A model generated the notes under the pieces. That model saw nothing but the letters and a program-made list of their open reading frames with translations. It searched no databases and was not told the DNA's origin. The translations under genes and the position numbers were made by a program. 40,183 nucleotides of DNA from Ferrithrix thermotolerans DSM 19514 (GTDB lineage Bacteria; Actinomycetota; Acidimicrobiia; Acidimicrobiales; Acidimicrobiaceae): contig NZ_FQUL01000014.1 in assembly GCF_900128965.1 (NCBI RefSeq), forward strand, positions 1 through 40,183, in the 5' to 3' direction. Of this stretch, positions 25,201-32,884 are shown piece after piece. The first letter of the stretch is position 1, and the number at the start of each line of letters is the position of its first letter.

Positions 25201-25207
25201 GCACCCT

Positions 25208-26566
25208 CTAGTCAGCTGCCTCGGCTAGAGCTTCGGCCAATGCCGGATGCACGAGCAGAGACTCAACGATATCTGAAACCTTTAGGTGCGCAGTAACGGC
25301 GAGAGCTATCACAGAGATGAGCTCTGCCGCTCGTTCACCTACTATGGATCCGCCTAGAACAACCCCGGTGGCCGGATCAGAGAGAATCTTAATAAATCCC
25401 CGGGGGTCACCGTTTATGAGGGCGCGTGCATTTGCAGCAAAGGGTACCTTAGTGACACGAATCTTGCGACCCATGGAGAATGCCTCCGCCTCCGCAAGTC
25501 CCACGTCAGCGATCTCGGGCTCGGTAAAGATGGCACTTGCAGCCTTATCGTAGTCTAAGTGGCGGTGCTCCCTTGAGTCCAGACCCATCACATGCTCTGC
25601 GACCTTACGACCTTGCATGGTAGCCACTGAGGCTAGTGGAAGCTTGCCGGAGATGTCACCTGCGGCATAGATATGCTTTACATTCGATACACAGTGGTGA
25701 TCAACTGGGATAAAACCACCGTCATCAACCTCAACTCCAGCCATCTCCAAATTCAGACCCTCGTAGTTTGGAATAGATCCAACGGCTAAAAGACAGTGCG
25801 AGCCAGCGACACTTCTTCCGTCGTCGCAGTCCACAACGACTCCCTCTTCGTCTGCACGCACCGCCTTGGCGCGTGCACCCTTGTACAACCTGACTCCGGA
25901 GTCCAAGAAATCAGCCTCAAGCGCCGCTGCAACCTCCGGATCTTTTTGTGGCAACACCTGCTGGCGTGAGACAATCAGCGACACTTGCGAACCAAAGGTT
26001 CGAAACATATGGACAAACTCTACACCTGTTACGCCGGAGCCTATAACAACAAGATGCTCAGGGATCTCAGGGGGAGGGTACGCCTGGCGGGTGGTAAGCA
26101 CTCTCTTGCCGTCCACGGTTGCCCAGTCCGGAACTCGTGGTCTGGATCCCGTAGAGATAAGAAAGGCGTCTCCCTCAATCTCTACATCATGTCCGTCTCT
26201 ACCCCTGACTGCGATCCTGTGAGGGTCCAAAAAGCGCGCTTCACCCTCTACAACTTCAACACCTTGAGACCGAAGAAGTTCAGCGTTGCTTCTCTCTAGG
26301 TGTTGGGTAATCCCAGCGATGCGAGCTCGGATCTCATCCAGATCTAGTGAGACTTTGACGTCGTTTACACCCATCTTGGCTGCGCGCACAGATAGCGATA
26401 CAAGTCCACCCGTAGCAATCATAGCCTTCGAAGGAATGCAGTCCCACAGATTTGCTGCTCCCCCTAACACGTCTTTTTCAACGACTGTGACCTTGGCACC
26501 AAGTCGAGCTGCGTAAGACGCTGCTTGTACTCCCGCGGGTCCACCGCCTAAAACGACAAATCTCAC
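25208..26566 (-). CDS. lpdA: LpdA-type flavoprotein NAD(P)H:quinone reductase (lipoamide dehydrogenase relative)
   Basis: This 452-residue pyridine-nucleotide disulphide oxidoreductase has FAD binding at VVLGGGPAGVQAASYAA, NAD(P) binding at HLVVIGSGVTGVEFVHMF, and an FAD-contacting IYAAGDISGKLPLASVA. The usual active-site CxxxxC is broken: the sequence GGAANLWDCIPSK keeps only the second Cys (Cys43), with Ala38 in place of the first. The same GGAA-x-L-x-DC-x-PSK pattern is what I recall for M. tuberculosis LpdA (Rv3303c), an NAD(P)H:quinone reductase without lipoamide dehydrogenase activity. It should therefore not be counted as the E3 subunit of the E2 complex at the right end. The GTG start lies 6 nt after TAGGAT, which could act as a leaderless -10 or, through AGGA, as a weak ribosome site. 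Confidence 0.83.
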   Translation of the reverse strand: MRFVVLGGGPAGVQAASYAARLGAKVTVVEKDVLGGAANLWDCIPSKAMIATGGLVSLSVRAAKMGVNDVKVSLDLDEIRARIAGITQHLERSNAELLRSQGVEVVEGEARFLDPHRIAVRGRDGHDVEIEGDAFLISTGSRPRVPDWATVDGKRVLTTRQAYPPPEIPEHLVVIGSGVTGVEFVHMFRTFGSQVSLIVSRQQVLPQKDPEVAAALEADFLDSGVRLYKGARAKAVRADEEGVVVDCDDGRSVAGSHCLLAVGSIPNYEGLNLEMAGVEVDDGGFIPVDHHCVSNVKHIYAAGDISGKLPLASVATMQGRKVAEHVMGLDSREHRHLDYDKAASAIFTEPEIADVGLAEAEAFSMGRKIRVTKVPFAANARALINGDPRGFIKILSDPATGVVLGGSIVGERAAELISVIALAVTAHLKVSDIVESLLVHPALAEALAEAAD

Positions 26567-26572
26567 GCCCTT

Positions 26573-26578
26573 ATCCTA
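26573..26578 (-). promoter_or_regulatory. lpdA: Possible -10 element (TAGGAT) for lpdA
   Basis: TAGGAT on the minus strand is separated from the GTG by 6 nt. It fits the leaderless spacing seen at other genes in this window, but the AGGA inside it could instead be a ribosome binding site. Confidence 0.3.
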
Positions 26579-26657
26579 GTCAACACAGACCAGCGTCACA
26601 AATAACAATGAAGCACTTGCGCGCCAAGGTTAGAGATATCAAATTTGAGCTACCTAC

Positions 26658-28235
26658 CTAGGGAGTATAGGTTCCATAAACCGCTCTCAGCACATCGCTT
26701 ACCTCGCCCAGGGTTGCGTAGCACCTAAGAGCCGTCTTCATAGGGTAGAGGATGTTGCCTCCCTCTTTGGCCACGGACTCCAACTCAGCAAGACTCTTTG
26801 TAACCTCCCCTTGATCTCTACCAAGCTTGAGTCGTCTTACTCTCTCGGCTTGTTCCTTTTGTTGCTTTGGATCGATTGGGAATACATCCTGCGGGGACTC
26901 CTCAGAGTCTTGAAAGCGATTTACCCCCACTATCACCTTCTTCCCGCTATCTACGCCTTTTGAGAACTCGTACGCAGATTTTTCAATCTCCTCCTGCAAA
27001 TACCCACCTTCAATAGCTGAGACAGCGCCACCTAGGCTCTCTATCTCCTCAAGGTACCGCCAAGCATTCTTTTCCACCTCATCTGTGAGCATCTCTATGA
27101 AGTAGGACCCACCCATGGGGTCCGCTGTGTCTGTGACCCCCGACTCAAAGGCAATCACCTGTTGCGTTCTTAGGGCAATCTTGGCTGCCTTCTCCGTTGG
27201 GAGTCCCAGCGCCTCATCGAAGCCGTTGGTATGCAGGCTCTGCGTACCCCCAAGAACAGCTGCAAGTGCCTGAAGAGCGACGCGCACGATATTCACCTCA
27301 GGTTGCTGCGCTGTAAGAGTCGATCCACCTGTCTGGGTGTGGAACCTCAGAAGTTGCGACTTGGGGTTCTGCGCTTTGAACCTGTCCCTCATAATCACGG
27401 CCCACATGCGACGAGCCGCACGAAACTTGGCTATCTCCTCAAAGAAATTATTGTGAGCGTTCCAGAAAAAGCTCAGACGGGGAGCGAAGTCATCCACCGC
27501 TAGACCCGCTGCCATCGCCGCCTCAACGTATGCGATCCCATTCGCCAGGGTAAAGGCTATCTCCTGAACCGCAGTAGATCCTGCTTCTCTTATGTGATAA
27601 CCCGATATCGAGATGGTATTCCAATTTGGAAGGTTCTTCTTGCAGTATGCGAATATATCCGTCACTATCTTCATGGACGGACGTGGAGGATAGATGTAAG
27701 TCCCCCTGGCAACATACTCCTTCAAGATATCGTTTTGAATCGTCCCACCGATCTTTTGCGGGTTTGCTCCGCTCTCTTCGGCTACTAGCTGGTAGAGCAG
27801 AAGCAGTATCGACGCGGTCGCGTTGATAGTCATTGAGGTGGTAACACGTTCCAGGGGCAGCCCATCGAGCAAAAGTCGCATATCCTCTATCGAGCTAATT
27901 GCAACACCTACTCGTCCCACCTCTCCTTCCGCCCTAGCATGGTCGGAGTCATAACCCATCTGAGTGGGAAGGTCAAAGGCGCACGATAGCCCCGTCTGTC
28001 CGGCATCTAACAAAAACCGAAACCTTTTGTTCGTAGCTTCCGCCGTCCCAAATCCTGCATACTGCCTCATGGTCCACGGCCTACCTCGATACATATTTCT
28101 ATAGATCCCTCGAGTATAGGGAAACTCTCCAGGACGGCCGAGCTTTAGGTCGGGATCCCACTCCGATAGGTCACTTGGTTCGTAAAGAGGCTTTATCAAG
28201 ACCTCAGAGTCTGTATAAATTTCATCGTCCGCCAT
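26658..28235 (-). CDS. Methylmalonyl-CoA mutase, catalytic (large) subunit without B12 domain
   Basis: This 525-residue protein covers only the substrate-binding TIM-barrel domain; the cobalamin-binding domain must be a separate protein not in the window. It opens [23 protein letters not shown] and keeps the active-site residues of methylmalonyl-CoA mutase: Tyr59 (in RQYAGFG), Gln167 ([10 protein letters not shown]), Arg177 and His214 ([11 protein letters not shown]), corresponding by motif to Tyr89, Gln197, Arg207 and His244 of the Propionibacterium enzyme. Ala86 in SCAFDLPT and Tyr59 argue against 2-hydroxyisobutyryl-CoA mutase, which has Ile and Asp at these places. The ATG at 28235 is preferred over a TTG six bases upstream. 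Subunit organisation is as in archaeal and some bacterial two-gene mutases. Confidence 0.88.
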   Translation of the reverse strand: MADDEIYTDSEVLIKPLYEPSDLSEWDPDLKLGRPGEFPYTRGIYRNMYRGRPWTMRQYAGFGTAEATNKRFRFLLDAGQTGLSCAFDLPTQMGYDSDHARAEGEVGRVGVAISSIEDMRLLLDGLPLERVTTSMTINATASILLLLYQLVAEESGANPQKIGGTIQNDILKEYVARGTYIYPPRPSMKIVTDIFAYCKKNLPNWNTISISGYHIREAGSTAVQEIAFTLANGIAYVEAAMAAGLAVDDFAPRLSFFWNAHNNFFEEIAKFRAARRMWAVIMRDRFKAQNPKSQLLRFHTQTGGSTLTAQQPEVNIVRVALQALAAVLGGTQSLHTNGFDEALGLPTEKAAKIALRTQQVIAFESGVTDTADPMGGSYFIEMLTDEVEKNAWRYLEEIESLGGAVSAIEGGYLQEEIEKSAYEFSKGVDSGKKVIVGVNRFQDSEESPQDVFPIDPKQQKEQAERVRRLKLGRDQGEVTKSLAELESVAKEGGNILYPMKTALRCYATLGEVSDVLRAVYGTYTP

Positions 28236-28242
28236 ATCCAAA

Positions 28243-28248
28243 AGCCTA
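28243..28248 (-). promoter_or_regulatory. -10 element (TAGGCT) for a leaderless mutase mRNA
   Basis: TAGGCT on the minus strand is followed by 7 nt and the ATG of the mutase gene at 28235. No convincing Shine-Dalgarno is present between them. The spacing equals that before metH and birA. Confidence 0.4.
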
Positions 28249-28314
28249 TCGCATCTAAACCAAGTAATAACTTCGTCCAGCCCATGGACGTTCTCTATCT
28301 AAGAGCACTAACAC

Positions 28315-29487
28315 TCAGAGTCTTTCACGCGCTAAGTGAGGCATACAGAGATTGTCGTACTCCTCGATAGTAATCTGGTCAGGACTGAGCGTGCAGGCCG
28401 GACAGTTGGGGTCTCTTTTCAGGTTGAAGGTTCTAAAGGTCTCGTCCATCGCCTCGTACATTAGTAACCGACCGGTGAGGGTTGTGCCAAGTCCCAGAAC
28501 TAGCTTTATCGCCTCCATAGCCTGCAAGGAACCAATGATCCCCGGAAGCACGCCTATCACACCAGCCTCGGCACACGAAGGCGCCAACTCTGGCGGTGGG
28601 GGCTCCGGAACGAAGCAACGGTAGCATGGCCCAACGTAGGGGTGAAAGACTGTAACTACGCCTTCGAAACGAAAGATCGATCCATGGACTACCGGTATCT
28701 GCGCTTTCAGTGACGCATCGTTCACGAGGTATCGGGTTGGAAAGTTATCGGTACCATCGACAATAACATCGTATCCCGCTATGATCTCTTCGATGTTCGA
28801 AGCGGAAATACGGACGTCGTAGGTATTCACCTTCACATCAGGATTAAGCAGGTTGATGCTTTTTTTTGCGGAGTCGACCTTCCTGTCACCTATGCGGTCG
28901 ATGTTATGGATAACCTGGCGCTGAAGGTTTGAGGCATCAACGACGTCCATATCGATAACGCCCAGTGTACCAACTCCAGCTGCAGCAAGATAAAGAGCGG
29001 CCGGAGAGCCAAGCCCCCCAGCTCCAAGGAGGAGTACCTTTGAGTCAAGTAACCGCAACTGACCTTCTTCTCCAACCTCAGGAAGAAGAAGGTGACGGTT
29101 GTAGCGATTCCTTTGCTGATTACTCAAAGACTTAGGCACCGTCCATCTGAGTCCGTCATCTTTCCATTTGTTAAAGCCGCCTATCATTGACACAACCCTC
29201 GTATATCCAAGGTCCATGAGCGTCTTAACGGCAAAGGCAGAACGGACACCGCCCGCACAGTAAACAACCAAGGGTGTGTCTTTGACAGGCACCCTACTGT
29301 CAATTTGTAGCTCTAGGTTTCCCCTTGGAAGAAAGACGGCACCAGGAACTGCTCCCTGCTCAAACTCGTCGAACTCGCGCACATCGAGAAAAACCCATCC
29401 GTCATGAAGTCGGTGAGCTGCCTCTTCCGTTGTGATCTCTTTTATCTGACTCTTTGTAGCAAGCAACATTTCCCGAAAGTTCGCCAC
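28315..29487 (-). CDS. Rhodanese-ThiF/MoeB fusion (adenylyltransferase/sulfurtransferase)
   Basis: This 390-residue protein combines an N-terminal rhodanese domain (about 15-115; active-site Cys77 in VVYCAGGVRS) with an E1-like ThiF/MoeB domain from about residue 123 (RYNRHLLLPEVGEEGQ, ATP-binding VLLLGAGGLGSPAALYLAAAGVG, the Arg/Asp segment NLQRQVIH and DGTDNFPTRYLVND). Zinc cysteines are in CYRCFVPE and CPAC. Such proteins adenylate and thiolate the C-terminus of a ubiquitin-like sulfur carrier (MoaD, ThiS or CysO) for molybdopterin, thiamine or cysteine synthesis. The domain order is the reverse of MoeZ and human MOCS3, which carry rhodanese at the C-terminus. No sulfur carrier gene is nearby, so the pathway stays open. 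GTG start with GGAGGGG about 9 nt upstream. Confidence 0.88.
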   Translation of the reverse strand: MANFREMLLATKSQIKEITTEEAAHRLHDGWVFLDVREFDEFEQGAVPGAVFLPRGNLELQIDSRVPVKDTPLVVYCAGGVRSAFAVKTLMDLGYTRVVSMIGGFNKWKDDGLRWTVPKSLSNQQRNRYNRHLLLPEVGEEGQLRLLDSKVLLLGAGGLGSPAALYLAAAGVGTLGVIDMDVVDASNLQRQVIHNIDRIGDRKVDSAKKSINLLNPDVKVNTYDVRISASNIEEIIAGYDVIVDGTDNFPTRYLVNDASLKAQIPVVHGSIFRFEGVVTVFHPYVGPCYRCFVPEPPPPELAPSCAEAGVIGVLPGIIGSLQAMEAIKLVLGLGTTLTGRLLMYEAMDETFRTFNLKRDPNCPACTLSPDQITIEEYDNLCMPHLARERL

Positions 29488-29568
29488 GAGACTATCCCCT
29501 CCAAAGGTCTAACGCTCCCAAAGATACCTTTACAACAATACTGGCTCTCAAGAGAGATCAAAGGTTGG

Positions 29569-30165
29569 CTAAAATACCTTCACGGTTTCGGAGTAGTCCC
29601 TGCGCCTTATAGTTCTTGAAGAACCACCAGCTTGAACGCCGTCAGGAATACCCAAAGCGATAGCACCTACGATAAGTCGTTGCGAGGATATCAAAAAAGC
29701 ACTTCTTAGCGGTTCATGGTTTCGGTCTATCGCAAAAAAGAGTGCCCCTAAACTGCGGTCAGTCGCAGCTAGAAGCGCCAACATCACACTAGCACCAGCG
29801 TCTACATACCAAAACGGAGCCGGCCAGTCCTCTTCTTTGGTCCAGTTAGAGTACGACTTATCTGGGGCTGAGTAACGCTTTAAATATCTATGTTTATCCA
29901 CCGTGACGATCACGATCGCCTGCGCATTATCCAGACCTTTGTGACTACGGGTACGCTCTAGCCAGCCTTCAGTCGTTACTATAGACCAAAATAACTTGCG
30001 GGCCTCCTCGGAGCGTACAACAACCAGTTCAACTCCCTGAGAGAACCCAGCTGAGGGACCTCTAAGAGCACTCTGGATAACAAACGATACGTCCTCCTCT
30101 GATAACGGATCAGGCGCGAAAGATCGACACATCTTTCTCTTTCTAGCTAACCGCGCAAACTCCAT
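29569..30165 (-). CDS. Nitroreductase family flavoprotein
   Basis: This FMN-dependent oxidoreductase has about 198 residues. It starts with MEFARLARKRKMCRSFAPDPLSEE, the phosphate-binding Arg cluster of the nitroreductase fold, then RGPSAGFSQGVELVVV, a central YVDAGASVMLALLAATDRSLGALFFAI helix that lines the FMN pocket, and LIVGAIALGIPDG near the end. An upstream ATG at 30207 exists, but the ATG at 30165 has AAAGGA five bases before it. The physiological substrate is unknown. Because cofE in this window lacks the nitroreductase-like domain of mycobacterial FbiB, this protein is one candidate for the missing dehydro-F420-0 reductase, although that is only inference. It is divergent from the unknown gene to its right. 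Confidence 0.8.
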   Translation of the reverse strand: MEFARLARKRKMCRSFAPDPLSEEDVSFVIQSALRGPSAGFSQGVELVVVRSEEARKLFWSIVTTEGWLERTRSHKGLDNAQAIVIVTVDKHRYLKRYSAPDKSYSNWTKEEDWPAPFWYVDAGASVMLALLAATDRSLGALFFAIDRNHEPLRSAFLISSQRLIVGAIALGIPDGVQAGGSSRTIRRRDYSETVKVF

Positions 30166-30187
30166 CACTATCCTTTCAGATTTTACA

Positions 30188-30215
30188 TACTTTCTAATGC
30201 ATTTCATTACTTTCT
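30188..30215. repeat. Direct repeats TACTTTCT in a divergent promoter region
   Basis: TACTTTCT occurs at 30188-30195 and 30208-30215, exactly 20 bp apart, about two turns of the helix. A short palindrome AATGCATT (30197-30204) lies between them. The site sits between the divergent nitroreductase and unknown genes and could bind a dimeric regulator. Confidence 0.3.
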
Positions 30216-30249
30216 GTGCTAGCCTTAACTTGTCGATAAAGGAGGCAAG

Positions 30250-30873
30250 ATGTTATTGACCCATAGATCAGAGAATAAGTGCGGGACAACTCAAGTTGAG
30301 ACCGGCGTCGAATTCACACTCGGGGAGACTCTCAGAGTGATTCCGTGGCACGACTCAGCCCTTGAAAGATTCGGCTTTACCGCCGACTCAGATTACGCAG
30401 AGCTGTTTTGGCTACCGACGCTTGGACCATCTGCACTGTGGCTCCTCAGACGAGTCAACCGTCTTTTGGAGGTCTCCCCGTCGGGGATCACCTTGGACAC
30501 AGAACTTCTCGGCACCATGCTGGGTTTACGCTTTACTAAACCAAAGGACTCCTTGGTGGAACGGACCGTCAAGCGCTGCATATACTTCTCCGTCGCAAAG
30601 GCTACAGAGTCACAAACCTTAGCCTTTAGAACCGCTTTGGGACCTATATCCACCAGACAGCTTCAACGACTACCTTCAGAGCTACAGTCTTTGCACCTCA
30701 AGTACTCGAATAACAATGTTAGAGTCCATACACTACGGGAGGAACTTCACGCCCGCAGGATGGCTGCTACCTTAGCTCAGGCTGGAGTCTCAAAGGAAGA
30801 GATCCCGGCTGAACTTGAGAAACTCAAGTTTGAAAGCACTGTGGCTAGACGCGCAACTAACGGCATTCCCTAA
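30250..30873 (+). CDS. Unrecognised conserved-looking protein (207 aa)
   Basis: The frame encodes 207 residues with no domain I recognise, no signal peptide and no membrane helix. The N-terminal half is mixed alpha/beta with aromatic-rich ELFWLPTLGPSALWLLRRVNRLLE; this reads like a HTH-type or DNA-associated helix pair but has no clear signature. The C-terminal third is charged and helical (ELHARRMAATLAQAGVSKEEIPAELEKLKFES). Its start is strongly supported by AAAGGAGG at 30239-30246, four bases before the ATG. Codon use resembles its neighbours. Its stop overlaps the stop of the aminopeptidase gene on the other strand. Proteins of this kind may be restricted to Acidimicrobiia. Confidence 0.7.
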   Translation: MLLTHRSENKCGTTQVETGVEFTLGETLRVIPWHDSALERFGFTADSDYAELFWLPTLGPSALWLLRRVNRLLEVSPSGITLDTELLGTMLGLRFTKPKDSLVERTVKRCIYFSVAKATESQTLAFRTALGPISTRQLQRLPSELQSLHLKYSNNNVRVHTLREELHARRMAATLAQAGVSKEEIPAELEKLKFESTVARRATNGIP

Positions 30874-32285
30874 CACAGCCAGTTGCAGATGGTCCTCACG
30901 CCGAATCCCGTCCCTCCCTTGGTTAGGTATCCATCGTCAGACTCAGATCTAGCTGGTCCCGCAATGTCTAGGTGAACCCAAGGTACTCCACTTACAAACT
31001 CTTCAAGTAGCAGACCAGCAGAGAGAGTTCCCGCCTGACCCGCAGCGCCTATATTCTTCATATCAGCGATCTCTGACTCTATATGCTTTTTGTATCTCTT
31101 GGGAAGAGGTAGCGGCCAAAGGTCTTCACCAGCAACACGCGACGCCTCAAGCACAGAGTCAATAAGGGCACTGCTGTTTCCCAGTAAACCTCCTATCTCC
31201 ACACCAAGAGCAACAACGCACGCTCCAGTCAGAGTGGCAATATCTAAAATCTCTTCCGCTCCATCCTCGACTGCTAGGGCCAGAGCATCAGCTAAAACTA
31301 GCCTGCCCTCTGCATCGGTGTTTAACACCTCAATAGTCTTCCCAAGTCGAGTTCTAAGCACATCACCAGGTTTTTGAGCTGCACCAGAGGGCATATTCTC
31401 TGTAAGTGCCATATATCCAAAGACTTCATGTTTGCAACCCAGTTCGGCTAGGGTCGACATGGCTGCCAACACAGCTGCCGCTCCCGACATATCCGTCTTC
31501 ATGGTCATCATCCCATTTGCTGGCTTCAAAGAGAGCCCACCGGAGTCAAACGTAATGCCCTTGCCCACCAGTGCTACAGTCTTCGAAGAGGGCTCCTTTG
31601 CAGCTGGCTTGTAGTGGAGCCGAAGCATCCTAGGGGGTTCGTTTGAACCCATAGCTACCCCCAATAGGCCACCTAGTCTCTCCTCCTTAACCCTTTCTTC
31701 ATCCCATACGCGTAACTCAAGACCGGTCCTCTGAGCAACCTCTTGAGCTATCTCAGTAAATCTACGAGGCGTCATAACTGAAGGCGGCTCATTGATTAAG
31801 TCACGCGCAAGAGCCACGGCCTCACAGAGAACCTTGGCTGGAGCTACTGCGTCACGGTAAGCATCGAGGTGCCGTTCTGGAACGAACACCACAACTTCAT
31901 TGAGCTTGGACCTATTTTTATCGTCTTGGCTTCTATAGACATCAAAGCTGTAAGAACCCAACAAGACACCTTCAAAGAAGGCTTGAGCCACCTTAGGGAG
32001 GTCTAGTTCGGATGACGCCAGCTCCTCTAAGTCGACCGATACGGCTTCCTTGTCCTTACTAGTCCTAACCACTGAAGCGCCAATACGCCGCACATCGTCT
32101 AGTTCAAGATCGGCTAATTTTCCCAAACCAAGAATGTAGCCTAACCTCCCGTCAAAGACCGCAGGACTTACCTCACCACGTAGATAACGACCCTCCTCGG
32201 CCCCTTTCGCCACAAATACGACCCTCTCACCCGAGACAGGCTTTGCCTCTGCGGTTATCTGAAGGGATAATCTCAATCTACACAC
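30870..32285 (-). CDS. pepA: Leucyl aminopeptidase (M17)
   Basis: This cytosolic di-metal aminopeptidase of 471 residues removes N-terminal residues from peptides. The C-terminal catalytic domain contains VGKGITFDSGGLSLKP with the metal-binding Lys and Asp, MKTDMSGAAAV, and the M17 signature NTDAEGRLVLADAL at residues 322-335 with the catalytic Arg. TLTGACVVALG follows. The N-terminal domain is poorly conserved, as usual. The GTG start overlaps the end of the adenosyltransferase gene by 8 bp; TTG at 32274-32276 is an alternative. The 3' stop (TAG) and the stop of the facing gene (TAA) overlap. Confidence 0.92.
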   Translation of the reverse strand: MCRLRLSLQITAEAKPVSGERVVFVAKGAEEGRYLRGEVSPAVFDGRLGYILGLGKLADLELDDVRRIGASVVRTSKDKEAVSVDLEELASSELDLPKVAQAFFEGVLLGSYSFDVYRSQDDKNRSKLNEVVVFVPERHLDAYRDAVAPAKVLCEAVALARDLINEPPSVMTPRRFTEIAQEVAQRTGLELRVWDEERVKEERLGGLLGVAMGSNEPPRMLRLHYKPAAKEPSSKTVALVGKGITFDSGGLSLKPANGMMTMKTDMSGAAAVLAAMSTLAELGCKHEVFGYMALTENMPSGAAQKPGDVLRTRLGKTIEVLNTDAEGRLVLADALALAVEDGAEEILDIATLTGACVVALGVEIGGLLGNSSALIDSVLEASRVAGEDLWPLPLPKRYKKHIESEIADMKNIGAAGQAGTLSAGLLLEEFVSGVPWVHLDIAGPARSESDDGYLTKGGTGFGVRTICNWLC

Positions 32286-32829
32286 CTTCTTCTATATCTC
32301 TAGTCCTAAGTATCTGACCATCTTGCCATCTAGCCATAGTCCAAAGCAGGTCGGATAGACGATTTAGGTATCTTCCCACCTCTGTGTCTTTATTTTGGCG
32401 CACGTAAGGAAGCGATATACGCTCTGCACGACGTGCAGTAACTCGCGCCCAGTCCAAAAAAGCCGACGATGGAGAGCCTCCGGGAATCACAAACTCTCGC
32501 GGCATGTCGAACAAAGCAGAGATACGATCGATCTCTTCTTCGAGCTTTGCGACCATTGAAGCATCTACCATGGTTTTCTTCGCCACGAGCTTGGATCTGT
32601 TCTCCGAACTAGTTGCTACTTCAGCCATGAGCACCCATAAATCACGCTCAAGGTAGATACAAAGCTGCGAGAGTTCGCTAGAAGCTGAAAAAGCCCTAGC
32701 TAAACCCAGGGCCGCCTGAGTCTCATCGACGGCTCCGTTGAGCTCGATCTGTATTGCGTCTTTGTCTACTCGGCCACCGAATAACAGACCGGTGGATCCG
32801 TCATCACCTTTTTTTGTGTATATCTTCAC
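32278..32829 (-). CDS. ATP:cob(I)alamin adenosyltransferase, PduO type
   Basis: This 183-residue protein transfers the adenosyl group of ATP to cob(I)alamin, giving coenzyme B12. The N-terminal MKIYTKKGDDGSTGLLFGGRV is the PduO/MMAB ATP-binding motif; later RVTARRAERI and the RYLNRLSDLLWTMAR helix supply substrate-binding Arg and Asn residues. It would serve the methylmalonyl-CoA mutase encoded about 4 kb away. GTG start; a TAGTTT (32839-32844, minus strand) lies 9 nt upstream and no separate ribosome site is seen. It is divergent from metH across 55 bp and overlaps pepA, with which it is co-transcribed. Confidence 0.92.
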   Translation of the reverse strand: MKIYTKKGDDGSTGLLFGGRVDKDAIQIELNGAVDETQAALGLARAFSASSELSQLCIYLERDLWVLMAEVATSSENRSKLVAKKTMVDASMVAKLEEEIDRISALFDMPREFVIPGGSPSSAFLDWARVTARRAERISLPYVRQNKDTEVGRYLNRLSDLLWTMARWQDGQILRTRDIEEGV

Positions 32830-32841
32830 CTTTCAAAGAAA

Positions 32842-32855
32842 CTAGTAGTAACTAG
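32842..32855. promoter_or_regulatory. Inverted repeat CTAGT-AGTA-ACTAG between adenosyltransferase and metH genes
   Basis: A perfect 5-bp inverted repeat with a 4-bp centre occupies 32842-32855. It overlaps the probable -10 (TAGTTT, 32839-32844 minus strand) of the adenosyltransferase gene and falls at about -30 to -43 from the predicted metH start, so a bound protein could affect both promoters. Both genes concern cobalamin. The repeat is short and may be chance. Confidence 0.3.
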
Positions 32856-32871
32856 CACTGTATGGGCCACG

Positions 32872-32877
32872 TATTCT
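32872..32877 (+). promoter_or_regulatory. metH: -10 element (TATTCT) for a leaderless metH mRNA
   Basis: TATTCT is followed by exactly 7 nt and the ATG of metH at 32885. There is no Shine-Dalgarno and no room for a 5' leader, which also excludes a cobalamin or SAM riboswitch ahead of this gene. No -35 match is evident. Confidence 0.5.
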
Positions 32878-32884
32878 GGTATAG

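Noticed and set aside
25188-25205. GGTGC-AGGTAG-GCACC hairpin near the end of the M20 gene
   Set aside because: Five-base stem without a T-run; too weak to call a terminator.
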